From Strigamia acuminata (Eukaryota; Arthropoda; Chilopoda; Geophilomorpha; Linotaeniidae): DNA of 64,000 nt. The position numbers and the translations under genes are program-made. How positions within the stretch are numbered: position 1 is the stretch's first letter; each line of letters opens with the position of its first letter. Location of the stretch: contig OX442315.1 in assembly GCA_949358305.1 (NCBI GenBank), positions 16,766,427-16,830,426 on the forward strand. The letters are read 5' to 3'. Below, piece after piece: positions 1 through 12,110 of this stretch. The notes below the pieces were generated by a model. That model had not been told where the DNA came from. It saw nothing but the letters and a program-made list of their open reading frames with translations, and searched no databases.

Positions 1-1600
1 GCAACCGAGTAGAAAACGGATCAAAGTAAAGACGTAACATTATTCGTTTTACATCGAGAGAAAAAGAAAGAAAGAAGAAAGAAAAAAAAATCTGTCGTGT
101 TTTGATAAGGAAGAAAATAATTTCCGGTCCATCTTGTTAATATTAAAACGCGAATGTATCAAGGGCGCAGGCGCAAAAGGGAAGCTCAAAGTAAAAAGGA
201 GAGTCTGGTGCTTTAAGATAATCGTGAACGAGGTCGAAGGGATGAGAGTGAAGAATGCAAAGGCCAAAAGCACAGTCCCAGATGGTAAGGAATGAACGCT
301 TGCCACTCAGATCAGACATGAAATATTCAACGCTCGAGGATCAGTCCACATTTATTTCGGCAAAAAAAGATTGAAAATTCGAAAACGCCAACAATAATTC
401 GCTTTGAATTTTCCAAGACCACGTGCGGGCTTTTCATTCTTTGCTCGCCACTTTTCTTTTCACACATTTTATTCCGGAGAAATGGAAATGGACAAGAGGC
501 ACGTAAAATAAATTTCGCACTTGCAAAAATTGCATTTCTTTACAGAACAAAGGCATTAAGATAGCGAAAGAAAAACAGACGCCAATTCAAACAGTCCAAC
601 AGCATCACCTTTCCTTTCCACATGTTCATCTTGCGAGGTTTTCTTTTTTATGTTTCTCAAGCGAACCAAAAACCTACGGGGCAAAAGGAGTTACAATTGC
701 TCAGGCGGAAGAAACACGTTCCCTAGTATCCCATAAACACGGAGAAAAACAGAAAAAGGCAAAAAGCGAGAGGAGAGCCGTAACCATCAACTGGGCTGCA
801 CCTGGTCTTGAGATGATGTCACGAAACAACATAAATTCTATTTTTCAACACTGCTTTTACGCTACAATGCTTTACAAAAAATAAAAAAAACATTAATTGC
901 AAAATAAAAAAAAATAATTTAAAAAAAAAATTTTTTTCTCGGTGCTTTGTAATTAAATTAAATGTAAAATTGGATTAAAAACGTGAAGAAAAAATTAGAA
1001 ATAAACAGTTGCAGAACTAGATGTTCATTAGGGAATGGAAATCAACATGATTCCAGTAATCAGATTTAGCCATTAAGATTGGAAATCACATCTTTGGTTT
1101 TACGTTTTCTGTAATTACATCAAAAGTAATAGTGCGACGTCGTAAAAAATTAAAAACAGATAAACCGTTAACTTACCTAATTCAATTAATGGTTTAGTTT
1201 GCTCTAATTGCTGTAGCACACCTTCTTCAAACCATCAAACAAAAATTTAATTATCCTAAAATTATGGCTCTACCCATTCGAAAATGCATTGGGTTTCACA
1301 AAAAAAGCATTTTGTAATACGTTTGTGCATGCTATTGGTTTGCAAATGTTTCCAACGTAAACAAAAAGATTTTTGTTCTTCACATTCAAATTGCAACTGT
1401 CGAATCGGGTCTAAATTCACTCTCCCAATCATTCTTGTAAAACAAGGCAAGTTTCTTAAAAATTACAAGTTTTTTTTGTTGAGGTTAAAAAAAACATAAC
1501 TTTTATGTTTCTTGCGGCAAATTTGCATGAAAAATAGGTACTGCATATGTAAGCGAAGACAAGACATTTGGCAATATGTCATCATGCTAGTACTCGTACT
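1..1600. other. AT-rich non-coding stretch
   Basis: No gene is supported here. The start (60-110) is purine-rich and the rest is AT-rich with short A and T runs around 880-935. The open frames at 49-306 (minus) and 1262-1499 (both strands) are short, of low complexity, and in the second case overlap on opposite strands, so I do not accept them. A weak splice-donor-like string on the minus strand at 1171-1178 is listed separately. Confidence 0.6.
1171..1179 (-). promoter_or_regulatory. Weak recursive-splice-like motif (TAG|GTAAGT)
   Basis: Read on the minus strand, TAG is joined directly to GTAAGTTAAC, the core of a recursive splice site. Unlike the sites at 14068 and 42786, the bases upstream are mixed and give no clear pyrimidine tract. 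It may be only a cryptic donor or chance. It is recorded because all three TAGGTAAGT strings I found in the window lie on the minus strand. Confidence 0.2.
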
Positions 1601-1602
1601 TG

Positions 1603-1640
1603 TATAAAAGCTCGAGGCAAACTAGTTCAATTTGTAGCCA
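1603..1640 (+). promoter_or_regulatory. Candidate TATA box and initiator
   Basis: TATAAAAG at 1603-1610 is followed about 25 bases downstream by TTCAATT, a loose match to the arthropod initiator. A short ATG frame (1641-1892, 83 codons) begins just after it. The frame is Ser/Lys/Pro-rich and unrecognised, and a 70-codon frame overlaps it on the other strand. The CpG-dense block at about 1960-2110 lies 350 bases further on. A real core promoter is possible, but a TATA string is common in AT-rich DNA. Confidence 0.25.
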
Positions 1641-1954
1641 ATGAACGACAACAGCAAGAAAATGAGTCCTCAGTCGAAGCCACGTGAGAACAAAGAAATA
1701 GATCCCCAGGGAGAAACGAAACCCACCTTGCCCTCTAACGACGTTAGATGGAACAAACTCTCAACTTCTATCACCAATAGGGGACGCGCCCCTTTTACCA
1801 ATAGACGCTCGTCTTCTTTCCATTTTCCATCTTGCACCGTTTCGATTTCCTTTGACTCCCGTTCCTTCCTGTTCTTGCCCACTCTGTCCTAATAAAGTCG
1901 AGGCCCGACCGCCATCTGATTAGAACCACTATTTTCTCATGTGAACGTGACTCA

Positions 1955-2115
1955 AAGAAACGGTCGAATTCGAGCGTCGCAGCCTCGTGTTCGTCTCATT
2001 AAAATCGCAGTTCCCCTCCAAACCGCTCGTCTACGCCGACGCAACGCCGACGCGAGCGATCGTCGCTTGTTTGCGCCATCGGAGCCCAAAGGGTTAGTTC
2101 CCGTGACCCGTTCAA
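1955..2115. promoter_or_regulatory. CpG-dense island
   Basis: By hand count there are about 25 CpG dinucleotides in roughly 150 bases, far denser than the surrounding sequence. Arg-rich open frames exist on both strands because of the repeated CG-containing trinucleotides, and I do not believe either. Sharp CpG islands in AT-rich DNA often mark promoters or enhancers, but there is no independent proof here. Confidence 0.35.
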
Positions 2116-2427
2116 TTGAACGGAACATTTCCCTCATTCAAGATGAAATTGGGCGAGTAACCTGAGCCACGCCAACGACGAACAGATCGTGTTTTCCCTC
2201 CTTGCTCGCCGTCGAACGACTCCCCTCCATACCATATTAATACTAATGAAAGACGTTAATGGACACAGGCGATTCAGGTTTCAAATTAACACACGAGCTC
2301 AGCTACTATGGCCGCGCTATGGCTGCATTCCTCTCCATTTTTCCTCTCTGCTGCTTTTGTATATTTTTCTATGCAGATCGATGCCGGCTGAAACAGCTCA
2401 GATAACATTGTTCGTTGAATAAATTAA

Positions 2428-2472
2428 GGTAATGATCCATTTCTTCTGGATCACTGCGTTTTGATCATTACC
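2428..2472. repeat. Nested inverted repeat
   Basis: GGTAATGATC at 2428-2437 is perfectly complementary to GATCATTACC at 2463-2472. An inner pair, GATCCA (2434-2439) and TGGATC (2447-2452), shares the GATC of the left outer arm. The outer and inner hairpins are therefore mutually exclusive at their base. The arms are short, so this may be chance. Confidence 0.4.
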
Positions 2473-2500
2473 CCGAGAATTTCTTTTTTAATCCAGCAGA

Positions 2501-2541
2501 ATAAAAAAAATAAAAAAAAAAATAATAAAGAAAAAAAAAAA
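2501..2541. repeat. A-rich simple repeat (AAAAT type)
   Basis: The stretch is almost pure A with scattered single T and G bases. Similar blocks recur at 18467, 27345, 32878, 34598, 51197, 58121, 59545 and 61268. It is low-complexity DNA with no coding meaning. Confidence 0.85.
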
Positions 2542-5500
2542 GATGAGTAGGGGAGACGATAAAGAGAGGATGGCACACGAAAAAAAAAGTTTAATCCCGC
2601 ATCTTCTACTCTCTTCACAAGGAACTGTTCTTTCCTTTTCCTTTTCTCTTTCTCTTTCACCAACACAACTCCTTCCCCTTTTTTTTCCCTGTTGTTCGAG
2701 TCAACCGAGCGGAAACTTGATAATTGCATTGGTTTTTAATGATAAAGTGATTATTTTGTTGAGAAGGAGAGTAATCTGCTCGGATGTGATGTTGACTGCT
2801 TCCTCTTTAAAGAGAAATGCCATCGGTGCAACGAGCAGAAGTAAGGTATAGGGTGTAGAGGAGATGAGCAAAGACGACGACTCATCCGCCCATTTATCTA
2901 CCGTTAGCTGTCCAAATGGGAATTGTCTCGTCCATTTTCAATAATCTCATTTGAGGCGAAATCTCGACGCAGAATTCGCCAACCTAGCCTTCAAACGACG
3001 ATTTTTTAGTCGCACAGCCTCATAAGTAAGTCAAAAAGCATAAAAAACGCTCTCTATTTAAAGCTCATTATCGATTATCGAATGTAAAGAGACATTTTTC
3101 CTCCCGTCTCTGCCCTCGAATGAGTCACAAATCACTAGTGATTTGCGGCTTGCGTTGTGCAGCGACACCCACCGGAGATGTCGACTGTTAACTTGGGGGG
3201 TCTCTGACTCTTTTAAGGTGAATTCTCACTTTTTTTGACAGCTGTTTCCTCGGAAAAGACAAGTGGCAAGGGAAGCTTATCACCCTTTTGATTATGGTTC
3301 ATTTGTGTCATTTGACGCAGGAATTTCAAATTAGCATACGGCCGGGTGATGTTCTGAGGATGGAGTCTTCTTCCTTCACAAGCACGATATGGCTGGATAA
3401 TGAGAAGAAGCGGCGCCGTCACTTGCGAGGCGCTGACAACCCCCAGGCCGGAGACGTCGACGGCACATAATAAACGCCATCTCGGCCTCTATGACTTTAT
3501 TATTCCACGTTTAATTAGGTTGACGAACATCTTGACGTGCGTTTGTGCAGTTAAATCCGATTTTTCAATTTGTTTTGTACGGTAGAATAGAAAATAAAAG
3601 AGACTTTTAGTTTTTAAATAAACGCCGCGCAACAACACAGCCGCGAATTCAATGCAGTATTAAAATTAAGTCGTTGTTGTTGTTGTTTTAAATTTAAATG
3701 AAAATACAACCGAGGGGCAAGTTTTTTCGAGATTATTCCAGCCACGATTCTCGCATAAGCTACGAATGAGGGCTTAGAAAACACACACGTGGTCCCAATC
3801 CTTGCTTGGACCGCTTGCAAACAGAATGCCAATAAGGTACAAGGTCCACGTTTAGAATCGATTGCAACACTGGCAACGTCGAAAACAAGTCAGACCACAA
3901 CTGAATACGGTGTCCGCATTTATCACCTAAACAACAACACTCGCAATATCGAGAGAATTCATTGCTAATTGTCTGCTGTTTGTTGAGAAACCGCTGCAAA
4001 TTAACTCAAAGTGGTTTTACAGAGAAACAGAAAGACGAGGATACAAAGTTGAAAACAATTTTACGTCAAACCCCCCCCCCCCCTCCCCTACCAACCCCCC
4101 TTCTACAGTTAATTGCTCACAACTCGACTTCATATCGGCTCGTTAATTAAAACTTGCGTCTTTCCAAGTCTAGCACTTCATCTCCAACAAGCATCCATTA
4201 GAACACAGGCTCTAAGCTTCTTTTCTAACTCGCTTAGAATAATAAGAGAGAAGATGGAAAAAACAAGAAAAAAGATGAAGAAAATACTCGGTTTTTGGAT
4301 GATTGGATTGTGTCTCATCTCGGCTCCAAAGGGTGATGCCAAAGGGGCTTAACACGACGCGTCAAAAAGTAAAGTTGCACTGAGGATTTCTCAACTCCGA
4401 CCAAGAGTGCACTGACATCGACGATGGAGGGAAGGAAAAGCAAGCAACTCTTCAAGGAGATGTAGCACCCTATAAATGTCCAATTTGCATAGCACCAAGT
4501 CCTTTGTGTGCATCTGGGTGGGAGAAGGGTTGTATTTAAAAAAAATAAAATAAAAAAAAAAAAAAACACCGAAGAATACATGTAAAGACACTAAGTTTCT
4601 CCTCAACAGGAATTAAGTTTCCAATAGTAGCGAGTGAAATAAGGAATCCGTCAGAGAACTATCCTGCAAGAAAATTGGTAGCGGAGATAAAATTTAAGGA
4701 ATTCCAAGTATTGGAGCAGGGTTCTAAAGAGTGCACAAGCCGATCACATTGTGTGCTGCACTTTTTCTTGCTTTTTCTTTTTCATTTTATTTATTCCCTG
4801 CGCTTGTAGTCCTTAACTTTTTGGTAAACATTCATTTCCGTCGTGCTCTTTTCAAGTGGTTTTCCAATTAAAAGTTCCGAGTTTAGAAAAAGATGGAGTT
4901 ACTAAAGCCGCATTAAAAACACAATTCTCGTCGAGTTTCCTCTCGACCTGACGTTGCTCTTTGTACTCACAGCAGCAAATAAAAATCCGCCTTTTATTTT
5001 CTCCTCACTCGTCTTTTGTAGCTTCATCAAATCATTTCAGACAAAAACCAGTTGATTCTTGCAATATCAAAAGCCTATTTTTCTCGCTTTTTCCTAGAGT
5101 AGGAAAAAAGTCTATTACATTTTTAAAAGTTCGAACGGAAAAAAAGGTGAAAAAGGGAATAAGATTGCGCCCTGGTAATAAAAAAATTAATTAAAACAAA
5201 AAAGTTGACATGTGCATCTCAAATTTACACAATACTGAAATTTATCACTTAACAACAGTGTTGTTGAATGTCATGAGCAACAGAACACGTGCTTCAAAAA
5301 CTTTGAAATTTATGGTGTTAATTTTTGTGTCCTAAATTGATATGCAAATGCAGGCTAACTCCTATTCATCACGCACAGAGCTACATGACACCAAGCTCAC
5401 GCAAGAATGGCTTTCGGCTTTTACATGCAAAACATTAAAAAAAGAAAGGAAAAACAATTTTTTTTTTTTTTTTTTTACTTCTGCAATTATTGATCCCAAA

Positions 5501-5850
5501 ACAATTTCGTTTAAAAATTTCTTTAAAAAACTCAACACCTGAATTTTATTTTGTGTATGTAACACAATTTATCCCAGTATAGAAAAAAATATTTCTGATC
5601 GTTGTGCTTGGGTGCGAATTGCTGGTTGAAACTGTCGAGACGTGACTAGTGCTACCAAGCATGGCAGCAGCTGTGTGCAGAATCCATCTTTATACCACCC
5701 ATTTTTTAAGACTTTTCATTCACAAAATTCGTTTAACTACAAAACCACTGTGCCCAATTCTCCATTTACGTAATACACGCATAACCGTTGCAGTTATTTA
5801 AAGAGCTGTGCCAATTTTAAGCGCTTGTTTCAGCACACTGCATGCTGCAC
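2542..5850. other. Non-coding stretch
   Basis: No gene is supported. It contains an 18 bp palindrome at 3128-3145, a C-run at about 4071-4082, pyrimidine-rich tracts at 2605-2690 and several A/T runs such as 5458-5476. The open frames at 3614-4150 and 4113-4606 overlap on both strands and look random. Confidence 0.55.
3128..3145. repeat. Perfect 18 bp palindrome
   Basis: CAAATCACTAGTGATTTG reads the same on both strands. A TGAGTCA string (AP-1 consensus) begins seven bases before it, at 3121. A dimeric transcription factor site is possible, but I do not recognise the palindrome. Confidence 0.5.
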
Positions 5851-6060
5851 ATCCCATACGATTCAAAAATATATTTTAAAGTGCACTTAATACATTCCAA
5901 AATGTATAGAATTTCGTGAAATTAAATATATTATTTGTACATTAAATAATACATTTTCCAAAATGTATTATCATCTGCAAACCGATAGCTCGTGAAACCC
6001 AATGCATTTCCAAATACATTGGCATACAATTTCAATATATTTTTGAAACATATTCGATGA
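5851..6060 (-). repeat. Dispersed AT-rich repeat, copy 1
   Basis: Reading the minus strand, this copy ends in a diverged form of the family's end motif (the plus strand begins CCCATACGATTCAAAAATAT). Its interior, from TTAATACATTCCAAAATGTA to ATTATTTGTAC, aligns closely with the copy at 11992. A further part carries AAATACATTGG, also seen in the 45058 copy. There is no coding capacity. It is a non-autonomous element of unknown class; superfamily and exact boundaries are unresolved. Confidence 0.6.
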
Positions 6061-8828
6061 GTTTTGTCTTACAATATAATTAAATAGTTTAATTAAGTGC
6101 AAAAAAGCTCTCTTGTTAGAAAACCAAAATCAGCTGCTTCTCACACTGCAAACGTACACAATAATTACCGAATTTTAATGCAGGTAACTCAAGAAGAGGA
6201 TTACTGCAGCTTTAGCTGTTGGGGAAAAGTCATATAAAGATTCTTCATTTAACAGCAATACTCACGTCCCCCTTGAGGGGAAAAACTTCTAACTAAAAAA
6301 AAAAAAAAGTAATAAAAAAATTCCACAGCAAACCAACCACAGATTCAAGTCTACTTTCTTTTATTTAATAATATTTTTTTTCACAACACTGTAATCGCTG
6401 AACAAGAACAAACGGCATTTTGCATCTCCCCTTTAAAACTTCCACTTTAAAATGAAATTAAGTGCTTATTGCAACATGAAAATAAAAACCTTTTTTTCTC
6501 CCCCCTTCAAAATTTATTAAATAACGAAGCCCTTCGACCTAACTGGTCATCATCACACAGTTAGTGCCTGTAGTTATCAGTCGGTTATGGCGAAAAATAA
6601 ACCGTTCACCCTTAAAAGAATATTTTTTTAAAAAAGATAATAAATAAATAATTAATTACATAGAAGGTCAAACGACCAAATCGAAAAACAACCAACAAAT
6701 CTGTACGTTGCAAGAAAGCCCAAAGCTTCTCTGCAATACACGTTGGTAATTTCGTGTTTCACATTACTGATTTCCTACTTTATTTCCCTAGTCGCATTGT
6801 GTTATCAGTTTCTAATTTACACAGACTGTCCAAACACATTTTCTCATTTTGCTTGATCCCCGAACGTAGTTTATTTGATTGGATATTCATTGGCGTGCAA
6901 TTGACAATGCTGCCTCGTTACATGATGTTTTATTCTGGTTTTCCCTTTAAAACTTTTAACCGCTGTAAAAGATGAAAGTAACAGATTAAAAATTTATGGT
7001 AAAGACCACATCTTTTAAAGTGAAATTACATTTTAAAAAGGAAGGAGTGTGTTGGGCTTGGGCGGCCTTATAAAAATCGTTAGCTCTTCCGATTTCCAAG
7101 CTGAAGGGTTCATTCAATTCCAGATACACGTCGCACACGGCGCTTGTTGTGCCGTCGTATATGCCTAGCAACTTTTCTTGCGGATTTCTGATGCGAATAG
7201 ACACCATCTGTGCAGCGATGGCGGATTATGGAGACGTGCATCTAAGGAGGAGACAAGTCCAATCTCCAACACGACAGCACTACTTTCATCCCAAGAGTTA
7301 TTTTCCTCGCAGTTGCTCTACTTTGTGCTTACACAAGACTGAATTCTGATTACAAGCCTCAGGCACGACAAACTCCAACATCACCGATCGTCCAGTGATG
7401 CCCGTCAAACCTTGCAGCAAACTCGACCACACAACCTACATCTTCCAGTCCTTTTTGCACACTTTGGACGCAAGCAAAACTTTTCTGTTCAACCTCGACG
7501 ATTTGTAATCATTAGTGAAACTAGCTCGACTCCGACAGTTTGTTGTTCTTAGCATCAGATAAAATTACAAAAGACTCAATTTCTCTGCCTCTAAGCGGAA
7601 GCTGGAGATAAACCACTCGGGTCTGCACTTGGCCGCAAGTCTGTTGCTATCGCGTCAACATCTATGAACTACTTGCTAAAGAGATCAACATCCGTCAACT
7701 TCTGGGCTGCTGAGCAGAAGAACCAATTACTGAGCCTGCTCTCGTTCACGAGTGGTAGCCGCCAACTCCAAAGCCATGTACGAAGCCGCGTTTCCTCAAA
7801 ATGCATCAGCGGCCACTGGCTTAGAACTTTGCATAATGGACCAGCCATGCATGTGATTTACTCGCCAGCCAAAAGCAACACCAACGAAATGTTGGCGAGC
7901 TCAGCACGCAGCAATTATTCGCAAAACATTGCCATAGGTTTCAGCCTCTGCCCTCTACTCCACTCGTTACTGCATAGCATCCAAATGCTCTCAATTGATG
8001 CATCTCGAGCAAACCGGCCAATGTAAAAGTTTGCCTTGCCACTATTGCAACCGTGTGTAAACATTTAACTAGTGGTTATCAAACAGTAGCATGAAGCGTA
8101 TGGGCAAACTGCTTTTACCTTTCTTTCTAACTGCAACGTGTATTTAAACATCTTTTGTTGTTTAAATGCTGTAAGCATTTTGTGAAATTAGACTTGTCAG
8201 AGTTTTGAATGCTTTATTCTCAGATTCATACAAAATGGATAATTCTGTAATAGGCACCACGTGTGCCCATCCTCTTCCTGGCCCTCTGGTGACCCTTGCC
8301 CTCTTACGTGCTCACTTACAACTGAAACAGACTAAATCGACCACCATTTTTTGAACCCTGGGTAAAGCCATTTGTATGCTGTTTAGTCTAAATAATTATA
8401 TGAATTCTATAATGCAGGCCCATAACCTTATATTGAATTTAGCAGAGGCAAACATATTTATTTCAAGTTTATTTACGCACAACAATATCACAAGCAAATC
8501 ATTATTAGGTCACTACTATGCAAAGCCATCTAATATTGACACGCCTACTGTTAATATCCAAAAATAAACTTTCAAAATTATAAATATTTTTGTTTTTCTC
8601 GTTTTTCTCACGAGAAATCCAAACAATCTAAATTTAGCTGAGACACACCCAAACACAGCTGACACATCAATCTAAAAAAAAAATCTTTCCCGTGACATTT
8701 TACTTGAATAAATGTTTGCACCGTTAAATCTTTAAACCACTTAAAACTTCCACCAAACACGTTTCTTCTTAAATTCAAAAAAAATTTTCAAACATTGAAC
8801 TTTTAAACTTAATGCACTTTTCACCATT

Positions 8829-8846
8829 AATATATATATATATACA

Positions 8847-8878
<32 letters not shown>
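8829..8878. repeat. (TA)n microsatellite
   Basis: Alternating TA runs for about 50 bases, interrupted once by ACAG near 8843. This is a self-complementary tract that can form cruciforms and is likely length-variable. Confidence 0.95.
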
Positions 8879-8881
<3 letters not shown>

Positions 8882-9509
8882 ACAAAGTTTTCAAACGTCC
8901 ATTTAGACATAAAGGTCATTGTGTCTCGAAGAAAAGAAAGCCATTGAAACTAATTTCGATTCTTGTTTAGATTTATTGGAATAGCTGTGCAGCAAAGTCA
9001 ACATTACAAGAATCTGCTCTAATTACAGAACCCTTTAACCGTTGTAGCTTCACATAGATTGTAGACAAGCTGATATGGTGGACAACTGTCCTCGACTTGA
9101 TAGGTTGCTCCTAATGAGAATCAAGGAGTGCAAGACATGCACAGCTCAATACTTTGCCGCATTAATTAAAGGTTCGCTTTGGAGACCCGAAAGCGAGAGA
9201 AAGGCCCACTCTCATTCCAGCTCGACACGACCTTTTTACTACTTCCTGAGCTAAACCCGAACGTCTTCAAAAGTGGCCCCTTCACCTTTGCCTTCTAATC
9301 TATCCTCTAGATCAAACCCTCTGTAAAATTTCCTGCCAAGGAATTACCGTTAGCTCGACAAAGGCAAAACTTTGTGCTAATTACACGATGACGACGAAAT
9401 TAAAACTTGAGATCCCCAAACACTTTAGGTCTCTTTCTCGGCAGTTGCTTAATTGCAGTAACGCACTAAGTTAGAAGAAGGTGACGCCTGTCAAAGAAGT
9501 CTCCCGGTT

Positions 9510-9560
9510 GCAAGAAGAGGCGACAGAGAAAGAGGGAAAGGAGAGAGAGATGGAGGAGGG
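9510..9560. repeat. Purine-rich GA tract
   Basis: About 50 bases of almost uninterrupted A and G, with several GAGA tetramers. It could bind GAGA-type factors or simply be low-complexity DNA. Confidence 0.6.
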
Positions 9561-11991
9561 TTTTCTATGACAAGCGTCTCATATAATGGACTGCAATTGG
9601 TTCTTCCTCTCCATACACACTCACATCAGCTAATGGGCAAAACGTGCCAACTGGAGCTTTTCTGTCTTCCCAAACATTAATTGGGATATGGAAGCGAAGA
9701 TGCTTTCTTTCAAAGGGTTTCCAACCTCCACTGACAGCACAAAAAAAATCAATTAGGACATTAGGAAAAGAAGTAGTTTTCAATCAAGTTTCTGTTCACC
9801 ATTTCCTTAACAATTCACAAGTTTCAATCGTGCATAAATTGATTTATCTGTCATTACTTTTCACTTTTTTTTCCTATCATTGCTTTTAATTCGAGTCAGC
9901 TTTGCAAATTCCCTTCAATTTATATCACACACAAGTTGACATCAAATCACATAAAAGAAGAAAAAAAGAAAAAGGAAAAAGGAATAAAAAAAAAGAAGGG
10001 TTCTTTACTGAGTTCCGAATCTTTTTTGTCGCTGTCTTTGATGTTTCCTTTCTGTCCATTTCCAGTAGCAATTACACTTATTGTGCTGGTTCTTTTGTGG
10101 CCTGCTTCTTGACCAATCAAACTCCTTCTTACACGTCATACACTCAAACTCTCTTGACAAATTACAGTGTCTAATTCACTCTAGAATATCTTCAATGAGC
10201 TCGCGCAACGGAAGCTCGATGTGTGAAGAGTGAAGGAAAGCGACATTGTCTCTAATTACACCATCCATGGGGAAAACGGGATTGCATCAGCCTCCCCGGG
10301 AAGCCTGCCATCAGCCAAGATAAAAGAAGTCGTAGAGACACAATCCAAATCAAATTCATTGAAGACCGTTGCTAACAAAATTACACAACCGAATTTCTCT
10401 TCTTTTTTTTCTTTTTTATATTCTTCCTTTTTTTTCCCTCTCTTCCTTCGTGCTTCTTTACTTTCAATTTGCGCAAAATTTGAAAGTGAAATCTCTTAGA
10501 ATTTCCTAACTTCTCCTTTGTAGAGTAAGACGACCACAACGAATCTGCAGCAAGATTACCTGCGCCTTTCATTCCGTCTTCTGCGTGTACACAAATACAG
10601 AAAAATTGCATAGCGCATAATAGAAGAGGAAGATTAAGTCATGTGTGGAGCTGTGTAACAAAATAGAAGGGGAAAAAAATAGAAAAAAAACTACCCTATG
10701 GCAAACTCATGTGGGAAATCAGGTCCTCTTTGCACAACTTATTCAATTTAGCCATCATCAGAACGACCACTATATGACATTTGACCTTAACTTTTATTCC
10801 AGATCCAAAAAATGAAGATAAATAGATATTTTTGCTTTTAAGTTCTAAGTTGATAAATATTTTACAGTAAGTTACATCAGGTTTAAACTAGTAATGAATT
10901 GTCAGCATGAATTGTTAATTTTGTATGCAATAACATCTATAGTTTGACAAATTCATAACATTGCATTGCATTGTAGCTGGAAAATGAACTAAAGTATAGC
11001 TCTTCATTCTACATGAAGAGGTTAAACCACTTTAAATATGCAAGTGGCAACGCGATTACTTTGTAATGTAAAGTCAGAATTGGTTTTATTTTAGTTTTCA
11101 TGTATAAATCAGTTTTGCATTCAACCTAAACGAATTTTGGACGCATTCATAAAGTAATTTAAATTTAAACCTGTTTAACTGCAAGTTTAACCTCATAACT
11201 GCGCCTACCTTTTAATAATTTGAGTATGGTATTCAAATTAGAAGATAATTAAACAAAAACGATACTAAAAGTTTAAAAAAAAATGCTCTGGAGTGTCTTC
11301 AAGTCGACACAATAGTGTACATCGAAAATGAAATCCCAAAGTTTCTCAACGGCCATTTGCGCACCTCTTTGGCAGCTTTAAGGTGGCTCATCAGACTGAG
11401 CCAAAGTAGAAATTTCGGGCAAGCAGCAGCCATCGTCCAAATAGAGGAAGTGGGAGAAGAGAAGTAGCTGCTGATTAAACGGCCAGCTCATAAAGCCGCG
11501 CGAATTAAGTCAATTAAAATGTGAAATCTGTTTAAAGAAGGCAAGACTTGGCACACACGCTGGATAATAGGATGATATCCTGATGCGAATGCAATTACTT
11601 GTAACCAGCTGTGAAAAAGACCATTTCGTGAAGAGAATCCCAAGCTACATGATAAGACGAGCACGAGAGATGGTACTGGGGCAACTCACTCCATATAAAT
11701 GCAAATTTTTCTCTCTTCCCCTTTCTCCCAATGACATCTGTAAGAGTCACGCAACCAAACTGCCTTTTCCATCGTCACACCCTATGCACAATAAAACATT
11801 CTTCTTTACTTAAAACTCCACTCGATTCGTCTAAGCATCGGTTTTAGAGTCTACTTTCACTTCATTTTTTTCCTCCCTAACTTCAACGACTAAATCGTTT
11901 GATAATCTGATTACAACAAATATTACATCGTGTTGACATCACGTTTCAAACTAAAAGCAAACCAATAGTTTTCGCACAAATAAGCTCATAT

Positions 11992-12110
11992 CCCCATATG
12001 GTTAAAATATATTTTTTTTGCAATATATTGCTTTTCGCTTAATGCATTCCAAAATGTATAGCATTTTGCAAAATTAAATAGATTATTTGTACTTTAAAAT
12101 TATAATTTCG
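11992..12110 (-). repeat. Dispersed AT-rich repeat, copy 2
   Basis: The copy begins with CCCCATATGGTTAAAATATA, the reverse complement of the family end. It then shares with copy 1 the string CATTCCAAAATGTATAG and the following segment ATTTTG..AAATTAAATA.ATTATTTGTAC. The similarity fades at about 12110, so the copy looks truncated relative to copy 1. Confidence 0.6.

Larger units (their letters stand above)
6061..11991. other. Non-coding stretch
   Basis: No gene is supported. The 120-codon frame at 7664-8026 has no recognisable domain or flanking splice signals. There is a long TA dinucleotide tract at 8829-8878 and a purine-rich tract at 9510-9560. The block from 7020 to 8030 is less AT-rich than its surroundings but has no identifiable content. 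Confidence 0.5.
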
